Positions 8,856 through 16,469 of a stretch of DNA of 64,000 bases are shown piece by piece. The translations under genes and the position numbers were made by a program. A model generated the notes under the pieces. The model saw only the letters and a program-made list of their open reading frames with translations. It was not told where the DNA came from and did not search any database. Numbering within the stretch: the stretch's first letter is position 1; the number at the start of each line of letters is the position of its first letter. The DNA is from Pelomonas parva (GTDB taxonomy: Bacteria > Pseudomonadota > Gammaproteobacteria > Burkholderiales > Burkholderiaceae_C), in assembly GCF_043555835.1 (NCBI RefSeq), contig NZ_JBIGHV010000010.1, positions 208,209 to 272,208 of the forward strand, read 5' to 3'.

Positions 8856-9417
8856 ATTGGCTCCGTGCCACGCCCTGGTTGGGGGCGCTCGCTAACAGCA
8901 TAGTCCAAGTGTGTTGCAGCTTTCGGTGGCGCCTGCAAGCATTGCGCCGGCAGCGTGCCGCGCGTCGGTCAACGCGCCGCGTCGACCAGGGCCTCAGCAG
9001 CCGGGCGAAGCGGTTGAGCAGCAATGGTTGCTGCCGGCGGTCAGCGCCCAAGCCGCAACCAAAACGTAGAACGGCAAGGTGAAGTCGTCGCCCTCGCCGG
9101 CATGAATGAGGCCGCCCGCGCTGTTGTGCTGAATCAGTACGGCATGGAAACCGACATGGAGCTGCTGGCGCAGCGCGTGCGAAGGCCGTTCACGCGCCTG
9201 CTGGTGGGCATTGAGGACCCGAGCGACCTTGCTGCGCTTGAGCGGGTTCGCGCCGCACTGAGCTGGCCGAGCTACCCGCCGTTCTGAGCGGCGCCGCGCC
9301 CTATCAGTTCGAGGCGCAACCCAAGGCTTCGTGCTGCTGGTCGCGGCAAGACTCAACTTTGATGAGCGCCATGTCGGCCGGCGTAGGCTGATCGCTGGTC
9401 GGTCAATGAACACAACG
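8856..9417. other. gene-free stretch upstream of the kinase and alpA
   Basis: About 560 bp between the kinase start and the alpA control region. Short frames are present (for example 9024-9287 on the plus strand) but none shows a recognisable domain. It probably holds the kinase promoter and the left junction of the conjugative element. No junction repeat was identified. Confidence 0.4.
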
Positions 9418-9441
9418 GCAGGATTTCCCTCCGAATCCAGC
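9418..9441. promoter_or_regulatory. dyad operator site 1 (alpA)
   Basis: GCAGGATT, 8 nt, AATCCAGC. One mismatch from the perfect dyad GCTGGATT-N8-AATCCAGC found at 57103 and 59745. It lies 60 bp upstream of the alpA start. See the shared-operator finding. Confidence 0.6.
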
Positions 9442-9474
9442 GCTCAGTCGCTATCCGCCGATGCCTAGATTCCT

Positions 9475-9486
9475 ATGACATGTCAT
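9475..9486. promoter_or_regulatory. 12-bp palindrome before alpA
   Basis: ATGACATGTCAT, a perfect palindrome ending just before the alpA ribosome site (TGGAGG at 9487-9492). The position suits a repressor or autoregulatory operator. Confidence 0.4.
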
Positions 9487-9500
9487 TGGAGGTTCAAGCC

Positions 9501-9740
9501 ATGCACAGCGACACACCGAATGCCAACGCAACTGCGACCACCCCGACTGAAGCGCAAACGTCCGTCTTCGTCCGCATGCCCAAGCTCAGGCAGATGACGG
9601 GTCTGGGCAGGACCACCATCTACCGCCTGATGGCTCAGAACCTGTTCCCCAATCCCGTGCGCCTCGGGCCACGGGCAGTCGGCTGGCGTGTGAGCGACAT
9701 CGACGCATGGAGTGCGGCAAGGCCTGTGGCTGCGCACTGA
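9501..9740 (+). CDS. AlpA-family helix-turn-helix regulator
   Basis: 79 aa from ATG 9501, chosen because TGGAGG lies at a proper distance; a start at 9480 is also open. From residue 25 the sequence is a MerR-like winged helix of the AlpA/excisionase type: VRMPKLRQMTGLGRTTIYRL followed by FPNPVRLGPRAVGWRVSDID and a W at the end of the recognition segment. AlpA-type proteins act as directionality factors or transcription activators for integrative elements, working at the element's end or integrase promoter. It is the first gene of the element's left part and sits behind two dyads. No integrase is next to it. Confidence 0.8.
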   Translation: MHSDTPNANATATTPTEAQTSVFVRMPKLRQMTGLGRTTIYRLMAQNLFPNPVRLGPRAVGWRVSDIDAWSAARPVAAH

Positions 9741-9765
9741 ACAGAACCTCCGCCGCCAACACCCG

Positions 9766-10065
9766 TCAAACGCTCAACTTCAGCACTGTTCCAATCAGGA
9801 GCAGTGCTGCCACCAAGCGGCCCCAGCGCCAGGTCGTGAACCAATAGCGTTCGTTGCCCCACAGCGCGCGATAGAGGCGACCCAGGCAGCAAAGCACGGC
9901 GACAGCTATGCCCACGGCCCCAACGACGCCGGATTCCGCTGGTAGCTGACGGATAAAGATGATCCACAGCAGCGGCCATATCACCGCATCGACTGCCGCA
10001 AGCCCCCTTCGGCCCGGCCAGTACGCAGCGTCAGGCCGTGGCTCTCGCGCGATCAACAGCAGCAC
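9766..10065 (-). CDS. small membrane protein, unknown function
   Basis: 99 aa with a GTG start at 10065 preceded by AAGGAG. Two or three hydrophobic segments are visible (ALAAVDAVIWPLLWIIF-like region near 22-39, GAVGIAVAVLCCLGRL near 49-65, and a C-terminal LVAALLLIGTV), so it is an inner-membrane protein. A basic, aromatic loop (NERYWFTTWRWGR) separates the last two. No family recognised. It is convergent with alpA and downstream of 10124-10375 in the same direction, and is probably an accessory gene of the conjugative element. Confidence 0.6.
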   Translation of the reverse strand: MLLLIAREPRPDAAYWPGRRGLAAVDAVIWPLLWIIFIRQLPAESGVVGAVGIAVAVLCCLGRLYRALWGNERYWFTTWRWGRLVAALLLIGTVLKLSV

Positions 10066-10123
10066 GGTGGATCTCCTTCAATCGCCGAAAGTCGGCGCCT
10101 GGCAAATGACACCACCGAACACA

Positions 10124-10375
10124 CTAACGTAGAGACTGTACGGAAACCATCCGTAAGAATGCTTTCAGGCGTTCGGCACTCGGGATGGACGCGCTTCCTG
10201 TAGGACGCTCGACCACAGGAACGGCGACGGTGTCTGGACCCGTAAATGGCCGAACGAACTGACCGTCGATCCGGACGTTCGGTGAAGCAGAGATTGCCGG
10301 GACGCCCTGGGACGAACCAGCCGCCTCAGTGGTCGTAACTGGTGTGCTGAATTTGCTACGAAGCATTCTGGACAT
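10124..10375 (-). CDS. hypothetical protein
   Basis: 83 aa if started at ATG 10375; the frame stays open to 10492. Composition is Ser/Thr/Pro/Val-rich with no membrane segment and no motif I recognise. It lies in the same direction as the small membrane protein gene and diverges from 10479. Coding status rests on the open frame and on its place in a compact gene string. No good ribosome site is visible. Confidence 0.35.
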   Translation of the reverse strand: MSRMLRSKFSTPVTTTEAAGSSQGVPAISASPNVRIDGQFVRPFTGPDTVAVPVVERPTGSASIPSAERLKAFLRMVSVQSLR

Positions 10376-10478
10376 GTCGCCCCGAGAGGTCTGCAATGGA
10401 CCACGCGGCACGCACTGGCGAGCCGCGAAATAGCCGCCCGCAAGACCGTGACGTGGCCGGAGGTGGTCAGGAGCAGGG

Positions 10479-10907
10479 ATGAGCTCAGACAAGAAGTATC
10501 GTTACAAACGAGGACATGCGCCCTTCGATGTTCAGGATGGATCAGCGCATCGCCGCATCGACGTCATCGAGGAGCCAGCGCGACCGCTAGGCGACAAGCG
10601 CGCCGCGCTGCTGGCACGCAGGCGACGACCTGCAACCATGAGCCGCGCGTCAGCGAGCCAGAGCGCGCGCGTTGTCTCATCTGCGGACGCGACCCTCACC
10701 TTCTCCCTGCGCCAGGCTGCCGGGGGCATGCTGGTTGAACGGACGCATTGCCGCTCGCTCGGTCCACGCATCGTGCTTCGGATGCTGTTCGACAGTCCCG
10801 AGCGGTTTGACCGCTGGTGCGCCAGCGAACCAGTCCGCTTCGACGATCCGATGCTGTTCGACCAGCTGTGTCGTCATGGCCATGAAGTCCTGTGCAGCAG
10901 TGGCTGA
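10479..10907 (+). CDS. hypothetical protein upstream of the LuxR-type regulator
   Basis: 142 aa. ATG 10479 follows an excellent ribosome site (AGGAG, 10469-10473). The N-terminal half is basic and polar (KKYRYKRGHAP, RRRRP). The second half is better ordered and ends with a segment rich in Phe, Asp and Leu (LFDSPERFDRWC, FDDPMLFDQLCRHGHE). No known domain. Its last 10 codons overlap the start of the LuxR-type gene, so the two are probably translated together and may work together, for example as a partner or antagonist of that regulator. That role is inference. Confidence 0.6.
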   Translation: MSSDKKYRYKRGHAPFDVQDGSAHRRIDVIEEPARPLGDKRAALLARRRRPATMSRASASQSARVVSSADATLTFSLRQAAGGMLVERTHCRSLGPRIVLRMLFDSPERFDRWCASEPVRFDDPMLFDQLCRHGHEVLCSSG

Positions 10908-11664
10908 TCTGTTCAGCTTGTCAGCCCTGACAGGCGCTCCAGACTACGGGGCGCGCATCCTGAAGGTCCTGACCCACCTAAGCGACGCACCCGATCCTGC
11001 TTCGGCCGTAAAGGAGCTTCAGCAGACCCTGCAGCTATTCGGCGCGGACGCCGGCGTTCTCCTCAGCTTCATCCGTGACGACGCCACGCGCAGCTCCTAT
11101 CGATGGCTATTGGCCTGCGATGCGCTGTGGGCTGTCGAGTACACACGAAATGACTGGCACAACCACGACCCTTGGCTAAGGCATGCGCTCCAAGGCACGG
11201 AACCGATTCGCGGAACGGAGTTGAACGTCCGGCCAGATGAAGAAGAGTTCGCTGCAATGTCTGCCACCCTAGGCTTCGCGTCCGCAGTCATCGTGCCTGC
11301 TCCCACCAACGTCGGCGCCTCGCGCGTAGGGATGCTGTGCCTGGGCTCGCACAACCCCGGCTTCTTCGAAGACGACGAGGCGTTCGCTGTTGTACGCGTC
11401 CTGGCACGGGCACTTGCCATGGAACTGCATCGCTGGCAGCTGAACTTCATGCGTCACGAGTTGCTTGCGAGCACACGCATCTCGGCTGCTGAGCTCGATC
11501 TTCTTCGACACGAGGAGGCGGGCCATACCAGCAAGCACATCGGCGCAGCCCTCAACATCGAGGCGAAGACCGTTGACTGCCGATTCCAGAAGCTGTGCGC
11601 GAAGCTGAACTCTCCAGATCGAAGAACGGCTGCACGCATTGCCCGCCTGTACGGCCTGCTTTGA
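10876..11664 (+). CDS. LuxR-family regulator with autoinducer-binding-like domain
   Basis: About 262 aa; ATG codons at 10876 and 10882 and a GTG at 10900 are possible starts. Residues 25-185 resemble the autoinducer-binding domain: W, Y and D residues in SYRWLLACDALWAVEYTRNDWHNHDPWLRHAL fall where acyl-homoserine lactone receptors contact ligand (the stretch is long, so see around residues 70-105). The C-terminal 60 residues form a LuxR-type helix-turn-helix (SKHIGAALNIEAKTVDCRF, KLNSPDRRTAARIARLYGLL). No luxI-type synthase is in the window, so this would be a LuxR solo. It lies directly upstream of the conjugation operon, a sensible place for a transfer activator. Confidence 0.8.
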   Translation: MAMKSCAAVADLFSLSALTGAPDYGARILKVLTHLSDAPDPASAVKELQQTLQLFGADAGVLLSFIRDDATRSSYRWLLACDALWAVEYTRNDWHNHDPWLRHALQGTEPIRGTELNVRPDEEEFAAMSATLGFASAVIVPAPTNVGASRVGMLCLGSHNPGFFEDDEAFAVVRVLARALAMELHRWQLNFMRHELLASTRISAAELDLLRHEEAGHTSKHIGAALNIEAKTVDCRFQKLCAKLNSPDRRTAARIARLYGLL

Positions 11665-11739
11665 AGACAGCCGAGCCAGCCTTCGGTAAGGCTTGACATC
11701 AACTCCCCGGCCCCCCCCCGCAAAGGCACTTCGTTGGTA

Positions 11740-11763
11740 GCTGGAAATCGACGCGAATCCAGC
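11740..11763. promoter_or_regulatory. dyad operator site 2 (virB operon)
   Basis: GCTGGAAA, 8 nt, AATCCAGC, two mismatches from the perfect dyad, in the left arm only. It lies about 100 bp upstream of the first gene of the conjugation operon, next to a run of nine C (11711-11719). Confidence 0.5.
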
Positions 11764-11861
11764 GACTGACCAACTGCCTCCAGTTCCTAAATTGACCTCA
11801 TGGCTCCCGACGAGCCGCTACAGAGCACCCGCGAGGCGCTCTCTAAAAGAGGTCGATCATC

Positions 11862-12440
11862 ATGAAGCTGTTGCAGTGGATCTCACGGCCCGAAGGGCAC
11901 GATGACAAGAAGACGCCACATCTGACCCAGCGCCCCAAGCTACGGCATCTCCACCGAAGCGCACTGGCGGCTTGCGTCGCTCTGGCTGGTTCCTCGCCCG
12001 CATACGCGGTAGACGGGTGCCAAGTCTTGCTGTGCCTCGCAGCATCCAGCTGGAAGTCCATTCCTCAGTGCGTGCCGCCGGTGCGCCAGGTGCTCCGCGA
12101 TCTCGCTCGCGGCAAGCCGTTCCCCACATGCACCATGGCCGGCGCAGGCAACTCGGCATCCCATAGCTGGTCGAGTGCGCCGTCGTTCTGCCCCCCACAG
12201 TACACGCGGGTGTTCGCTGGTCCGAACGGCCCTACCTACATCTGCGACTACACCGGCGCGATCTCATTGACTGTCCAGGGAGCACCCTACGCACGCACCT
12301 GGTGGTCCCTCGATGGTGACTCCGTGACGGAGTTCAGCCCCGCCGCCAAGCTGCAGCTCCGCTCCTGGGATAAGCGCTTCGACGAAGAGCTCGCCGCGTG
12401 GCTGGCCATGCGGCCTGCCATCTCGCCGACCGCCCACTGA
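11862..12440 (+). CDS. TrbM/KikA-like secreted conjugation protein
   Basis: 192 aa with an N-terminal signal whose hydrophobic core (LAACVALAGSSPAYA) ends near residue 49 after an unusually long basic leader. The mature protein starts with a Cys-rich block (DGCQVLLCLAASSWKSIPQC) like that of TrbM/KikA family proteins, periplasmic components of conjugation systems. It is the first gene of the conjugation operon, 10 bp before virB1. The family's molecular role is poorly known. The paired cysteines suggest disulphides. Assignment to TrbM rests on this motif and the context. Confidence 0.65.
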   Translation: MKLLQWISRPEGHDDKKTPHLTQRPKLRHLHRSALAACVALAGSSPAYAVDGCQVLLCLAASSWKSIPQCVPPVRQVLRDLARGKPFPTCTMAGAGNSASHSWSSAPSFCPPQYTRVFAGPNGPTYICDYTGAISLTVQGAPYARTWWSLDGDSVTEFSPAAKLQLRSWDKRFDEELAAWLAMRPAISPTAH

Positions 12441-12449
12441 GCGTCAGCC

Positions 12450-12950
12450 ATGGAAACCACAGCGTTCGTGGCGCTGGCGCTCGCCTGCGCGCCTGCCGTA
12501 CATGTCGACACGGCTCATGCCCTCGTCAAGGTCGAAAGCAGCTTCAACCCCTGGGCCATCGGCGTCGTCAGCGGTGAGGTTCAGTGGCAGCCCAGGAGGC
12601 GAGCCGAGGCGTTGGCCACCGCGGCAGCGCTGCAGACCGCAGGTTGGAACTTCAGCGTCGGCCTGGGCCAAATCAACGTCCGCAACTTCGCGCGCCTGGG
12701 GCTGACGCTACAGAGCGCATTCGAGCCCTGCTCGAACTTGACCGCCATGCAGGTCGTCTTGACCGACTGCTTCGAACGAGCAGCGCTCGCAGGCCAACGC
12801 AACCAACAGACGCTCCGGCAGGCCTTGTCCTGCTACTACAGCGGCGACTTCTCCACGGGTTTCCAGCACGGCTACGTGCAACGGGTCGTCCGAGCGGCGA
12901 CCGGCGCGCAGCTGCCCCTCCCCCCAGCCCTCCCGAAGGAGAAGACATGA
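12450..12950 (+). CDS. virB1: VirB1-like lytic transglycosylase
   Basis: 166 aa. It carries the SLT fold: the catalytic Glu in ALVKVESSFNPWAIGVV and the SVGLGQINVRNF block. It would cut peptidoglycan to let the type IV secretion channel through. The start lacks a classical signal peptide, although residues 3-14 are hydrophobic (TTAFVALALACA) and may act as one. The stop overlaps the virB2 start (ATGA). Two Cys pairs lie in the C-terminal half, fitting a periplasmic enzyme. Confidence 0.9.
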   Translation: METTAFVALALACAPAVHVDTAHALVKVESSFNPWAIGVVSGEVQWQPRRRAEALATAAALQTAGWNFSVGLGQINVRNFARLGLTLQSAFEPCSNLTAMQVVLTDCFERAALAGQRNQQTLRQALSCYYSGDFSTGFQHGYVQRVVRAATGAQLPLPPALPKEKT

Positions 12951-13237
12951 CTCGACTCGGACAACTCAAGAACCGCTGCGCCGCGGCCTCGATGGCAGCG
13001 CTCGTCATGGCATACCGCCCCGCCGAAGCTCAAGGCTTCGACAAGATCAACGACACGGTCGTGAACGTCAACGCGATCCTCGTGACGATCTCGATTGCCG
13101 TGGTGACCATCGCCATCATCTGGGCCGGCTTCAAGATGATTTTCCAAGGTGCCCGCCTGGCTGACGTTGCCAACGTGCTGATCGGCGCCACGCTGATCGG
13201 CGGCGCTGGCGCCATGGCGTCATACATCGTCACCTGA
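12947..13237 (+). CDS. virB2: VirB2-like pilin
   Basis: 96 aa. A signal ends near YRPAEAQG, followed by a short mature protein with two hydrophobic helices (VNAILVTISIAVVTIAII and VLIGATLIGGAGAMAS), the build of VirB2/TrbC major pilins. It is located straight after virB1 with an ATGA overlap and just before virB3, the canonical place. The pilus built from it contacts recipient cells. Confidence 0.85.
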   Translation: MTRLGQLKNRCAAASMAALVMAYRPAEAQGFDKINDTVVNVNAILVTISIAVVTIAIIWAGFKMIFQGARLADVANVLIGATLIGGAGAMASYIVT

Positions 13238-13251
13238 TCGCCGAGGCAGCC

Positions 13252-13584
13252 ATGCAAGCCGAAGCCATCTACAAGGGCGCCACGCGGCCGGCGATGAAGC
13301 TGGGGATTCCACTCGTGCCGCTGGTGGCGCTGTTTGGCACCAGCATGCTGCTCATCATGTGGGGCGGTGCCCTTCTCAGCTGGTGGCTCGCCGTCGCCGT
13401 GCTGCTGGCTGTCGCGCCCGCCCTCGCCTGGATGCGCTTCGTCACCGCAAAGGACGACCAGCGCTTTCGCCAGATGTTCCTGGCCATGAAGCTGCGCCTG
13501 TACGACCGGAACCACGCGCTCTGGCATGCCCGCAGCTATGCGCCCACGCTGTACCGAGGAGCACGCGATGCTTGGCATGCCTGA
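13252..13584 (+). CDS. virB3: VirB3-like inner-membrane protein
   Basis: 110 aa. The start AIYKGATRPAMKLGIPLVPL is the conserved VirB3 N-terminus, followed by two close membrane helices (about 18-60). The C-terminal part is basic and cytoplasmic. VirB3 anchors the VirB4 ATPase at the membrane, and here the end of virB3 overlaps the start of virB4. Confidence 0.88.
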   Translation: MQAEAIYKGATRPAMKLGIPLVPLVALFGTSMLLIMWGGALLSWWLAVAVLLAVAPALAWMRFVTAKDDQRFRQMFLAMKLRLYDRNHALWHARSYAPTLYRGARDAWHA

Positions 13585-16051
13585 ACGCAATAGCAGCCCA
13601 CGCCGCCGCGAGCGTACCGCGGTCAGGCCTCGCCACTGGGCGCAGGCGCAGGTCGAGAACCCGCTCGCGCGCTTCGTTCCGTTCTCTTCGCTGGTCAGCG
13701 AGCACGACGTCATCACTCGCGGCGGCGACTACTTGCGGGTCTGGCGCTTGGACGGCATCGCGTTCGAGTGCGCCGACGAGAGCCAGATCGCCGAGCGCCA
13801 CGAGGCGTTGTGCAGCCTGCTAAGAAACCTTGCCGGTGGTCAGTGGGCCGTCTGGACCCATCGCCTCCACCGTGTCGTGACCGACGCGCTGCAGGACCCG
13901 GAGCAGCCCGGCTTCGCTCGTGACCTGTCCCAGGCCTATCAGGCCCGCATCGGCCAGCACCGTTTGATGAGCAACGAGCTCTACCTGACGCTGGTCTACC
14001 GCCCCACGCTTTCCCGTGTGAATCGGGCCTTGCAGCCGACGCGCCGGACGCGCGAGGCGATCGCCGAAGCGCAGGCCGAAGCCCTTCGCGCCATGGAAGA
14101 GCGTTCAGCGCTGGTCGGCCGCGTGCTGCGCGGCTTCGGATCCGAGTTGCTTGGCGTCCGCGAGCAGCACGGTCGCAATTACTCCGAAGTGGCCGAGTTC
14201 CTCGGCTACCTGGTCAACGGCTGCTGGCGGGACGTTTCCTTCACGAAGGGCGCGTTGTACCGGACGCTGCCGACAGCACGACTGTCCTTTGGCGGCGACA
14301 AACTGGAGATCCGGCATGGTGACCAACGCCGGTTCGGCGCCCTGATCGACATCAAGGAGTACGCGGACGCAGTCCAGCCCGGCATCCTCGATGCCCTGCT
14401 CTACGAAGCCAGCGAGTTCATCGAAACCCAGAGCTTCTCCGCCCTGCCCCGCCGCGAAGCGATGCGGGCGCTGGAGCTGCAGCGCGACCAGTTGATCGCC
14501 AGCGACGATGTCGTGGCCAGCCAGATCGCTGACATGGATCTGGCGCTCAACGAACTGGGCGACGGGCAGTTCTGTATGGGCGAGTACCACTACTCCCTCG
14601 TCGTCTTTGGAGACAGCGTCGCAGATGCCGGTCGCCGTGCGGCGCAGGCCATCGGCGCCGTGGGTGAATACAGCAGCCTGCAGATGTCGCCGGTCGACCT
14701 TGTGGCCGACGCCGCATGGTTCTCCCAGATGCCGGGCAACTGGCAATGGCGTCCCAGGGACGCCAAGCTGTCCTCACGGGCATTTGCCGCACTCGCCAGC
14801 GCCCACAACTTCCCTCAGGGAAAGCGCAACGGCAACCCCTGGGGTGAAGCGCTCGCGCTACTTCGCACACCGTCCGGGCAGCCGTTTTATCTGAACCTGC
14901 ACAGCAGCCCTGTCGACGAGGATTCAGAGGACAAGAAGCTGCCAGGCAACACGCTGATCATTGGCTCCACCGGCGTGGGCAAGACCACCTTGGAGATGTT
15001 CTTGCTGACGCTGACCCGCAAGTGGGAGCCGGCGCCGCGCCTGGTGCTTTTCGACCTGGACCGTGGCTGCGAGATCGCGATCCGCGCGCTGGGTGGCCGC
15101 TACCTCGCTCTGGAGGCAGGTCGGCCCACGGGCTGCAACCCGCTGCAGCGGGACCCCACGCCCGCACGCATCCAGTTCTGGGAGCAGCTTGTCAGGATTT
15201 GCCTCTCCTCGACAGCGCTACCGCTGATGCCAGCGGACGAGCGCGCCATCGCCGACGCGGTGAAGGCCGTCGCCATGATGCCTTCCCATCTGCGCCGCTT
15301 CTCGACGGTGCGCCAGAACCTGCCCAAGGCCGGCGAGAACAGCCTCTTCGAGCGGCTGGGACGCTGGTGCGATGGCGGCGCGTTGGGCTGGGTGTTCGAT
15401 CAGGCGGACGACCGTCTACTCGACCTGCAGACCGCATCCGTGATCGGCTTCGACACCACGGAGTTTCTCGACCTACCCGAGGTTCGGACGCCGGTCATGA
15501 TGTACCTGCTGCAGGTCATGGACGAGCTGGTCGACGGCAGCCGGCTGATCTACGTCATCTCCGAGTTCTGGAAGGCGCTCGACCACGAGATCTTCAGCGA
15601 CTTCGCCAAGAAGAAGCAGAAGACCATCCGCAAGCAGAACGGCCTGGGCATCTTCGACACGCAGAGCCCGTCCGACGTACTGCGCCACCCCATCGGTCGG
15701 ACCATGGTCGAGCAGAGCGTGACCAAGATTTTCCTGGCCAACCCGCAAGCCGTCCGCGACGAGTACGTCGAAGGCTTCGGGCTCAGCGAGGCCGAGTACG
15801 AGATCGTGCGCACGCTGGGCTCCCAGAGCGGGCGCCGCTTCCTGGTGAAGCAGCCGCACGGCAGCGCCATCTGCGAACTCGACCTGAGCGGCCTGGAGGA
15901 CTTCATCACCGTCCTGTCCGCCAGCACAGACAACGTCGCCCTCCTCGATGCGATCCGCGCTCGCCATGGCAACGATCCGTTTCAGTGGCTTCCCGAGCTG
16001 CTTCGTGAGGTTCACGATCGCGGATCCAAAACCCACCGGAGAGCCGCATGA
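13568..16051 (+). CDS. virB4: VirB4-like conjugation ATPase
   Basis: 827 aa from ATG 13568, which has GAGGAG upstream and overlaps virB3 by 17 bp. The CagE/TrbE/VirB4 N-terminal domain covers about residues 30-400. The ATPase half has Walker A near 463-471 (GSTGVGKTT), a DLDRGCEI segment, and a Walker B region near 658 (LIYVISEFWKAL) in which the catalytic Glu is kept but the preceding Asp is Ser. It energises pilus assembly and substrate transfer at the inner membrane. Full length for the family. Its stop overlaps the next start (ATGA). Confidence 0.93.
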   Translation: MLGMPERNSSPRRRERTAVRPRHWAQAQVENPLARFVPFSSLVSEHDVITRGGDYLRVWRLDGIAFECADESQIAERHEALCSLLRNLAGGQWAVWTHRLHRVVTDALQDPEQPGFARDLSQAYQARIGQHRLMSNELYLTLVYRPTLSRVNRALQPTRRTREAIAEAQAEALRAMEERSALVGRVLRGFGSELLGVREQHGRNYSEVAEFLGYLVNGCWRDVSFTKGALYRTLPTARLSFGGDKLEIRHGDQRRFGALIDIKEYADAVQPGILDALLYEASEFIETQSFSALPRREAMRALELQRDQLIASDDVVASQIADMDLALNELGDGQFCMGEYHYSLVVFGDSVADAGRRAAQAIGAVGEYSSLQMSPVDLVADAAWFSQMPGNWQWRPRDAKLSSRAFAALASAHNFPQGKRNGNPWGEALALLRTPSGQPFYLNLHSSPVDEDSEDKKLPGNTLIIGSTGVGKTTLEMFLLTLTRKWEPAPRLVLFDLDRGCEIAIRALGGRYLALEAGRPTGCNPLQRDPTPARIQFWEQLVRICLSSTALPLMPADERAIADAVKAVAMMPSHLRRFSTVRQNLPKAGENSLFERLGRWCDGGALGWVFDQADDRLLDLQTASVIGFDTTEFLDLPEVRTPVMMYLLQVMDELVDGSRLIYVISEFWKALDHEIFSDFAKKKQKTIRKQNGLGIFDTQSPSDVLRHPIGRTMVEQSVTKIFLANPQAVRDEYVEGFGLSEAEYEIVRTLGSQSGRRFLVKQPHGSAICELDLSGLEDFITVLSASTDNVALLDAIRARHGNDPFQWLPELLREVHDRGSKTHRRAA

Positions 16052-16455
16052 AGCCCATCGCCTACCTCATCAACTCAGTGGTGCTTTCGCTGGCCGTTGG
16101 CTCGGCCAGCGCCCAGTTCGTCAAGGGGAACGAGGCAGTTTCAACGATGCCGGACGGCACCAAGAAGGTAGAGACGCCACCGCTGCCGGGCATGACGTTG
16201 GGACCTCCTTGCTTGGCGGCTCAAGTCTCTTGCACCCCAAGCGGATGGCGGATGGTTGAAACGAAGGATGGCCTCCAGGAATGCACGGAGATCTACGCGC
16301 GCGCCGGTACATGCCGCGCGTCGACGTTCGGCACCGAGAGGCGCCCCCGCCTGTGGATAGTGAAGCTCAAGGGTGCCTGGATGCAGTGCCAACACCCGGA
16401 CATCTCAAGCAAGTGCGTAAGCACGAAGACGCTGCCTCACGCCGTCATCCAGTAG
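16048..16455 (+). CDS. Cys-rich secreted protein in the VirB7/entry-exclusion position
   Basis: 135 aa. A cleavable signal (LINSVVLSLAVGSASAQF) has no lipobox Cys, so this is periplasmic rather than a lipoprotein. The mature part has six cysteines in three loose pairs. No family recognised. It lies between virB4 and virB6 with a 4-bp overlap to virB4, the place where other systems have virB7 or an entry-exclusion gene. Either role is possible; the sequence decides neither. Confidence 0.65.
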   Translation: MKPIAYLINSVVLSLAVGSASAQFVKGNEAVSTMPDGTKKVETPPLPGMTLGPPCLAAQVSCTPSGWRMVETKDGLQECTEIYARAGTCRASTFGTERRPRLWIVKLKGAWMQCQHPDISSKCVSTKTLPHAVIQ

Positions 16456-16469
16456 ATCGGAGCGAGACC

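Noticed and set aside
9024..9287. An 87-codon plus-strand frame before alpA
   Set aside because: A plausible amphipathic sequence, but it has no convincing ribosome site or family; I could not separate it from chance.
11711..11719. A run of nine C upstream of the conjugation operon as a phase-variation tract
   Set aside because: It is outside any coding frame and short; slippage there could affect promoter spacing, but nothing supports this.
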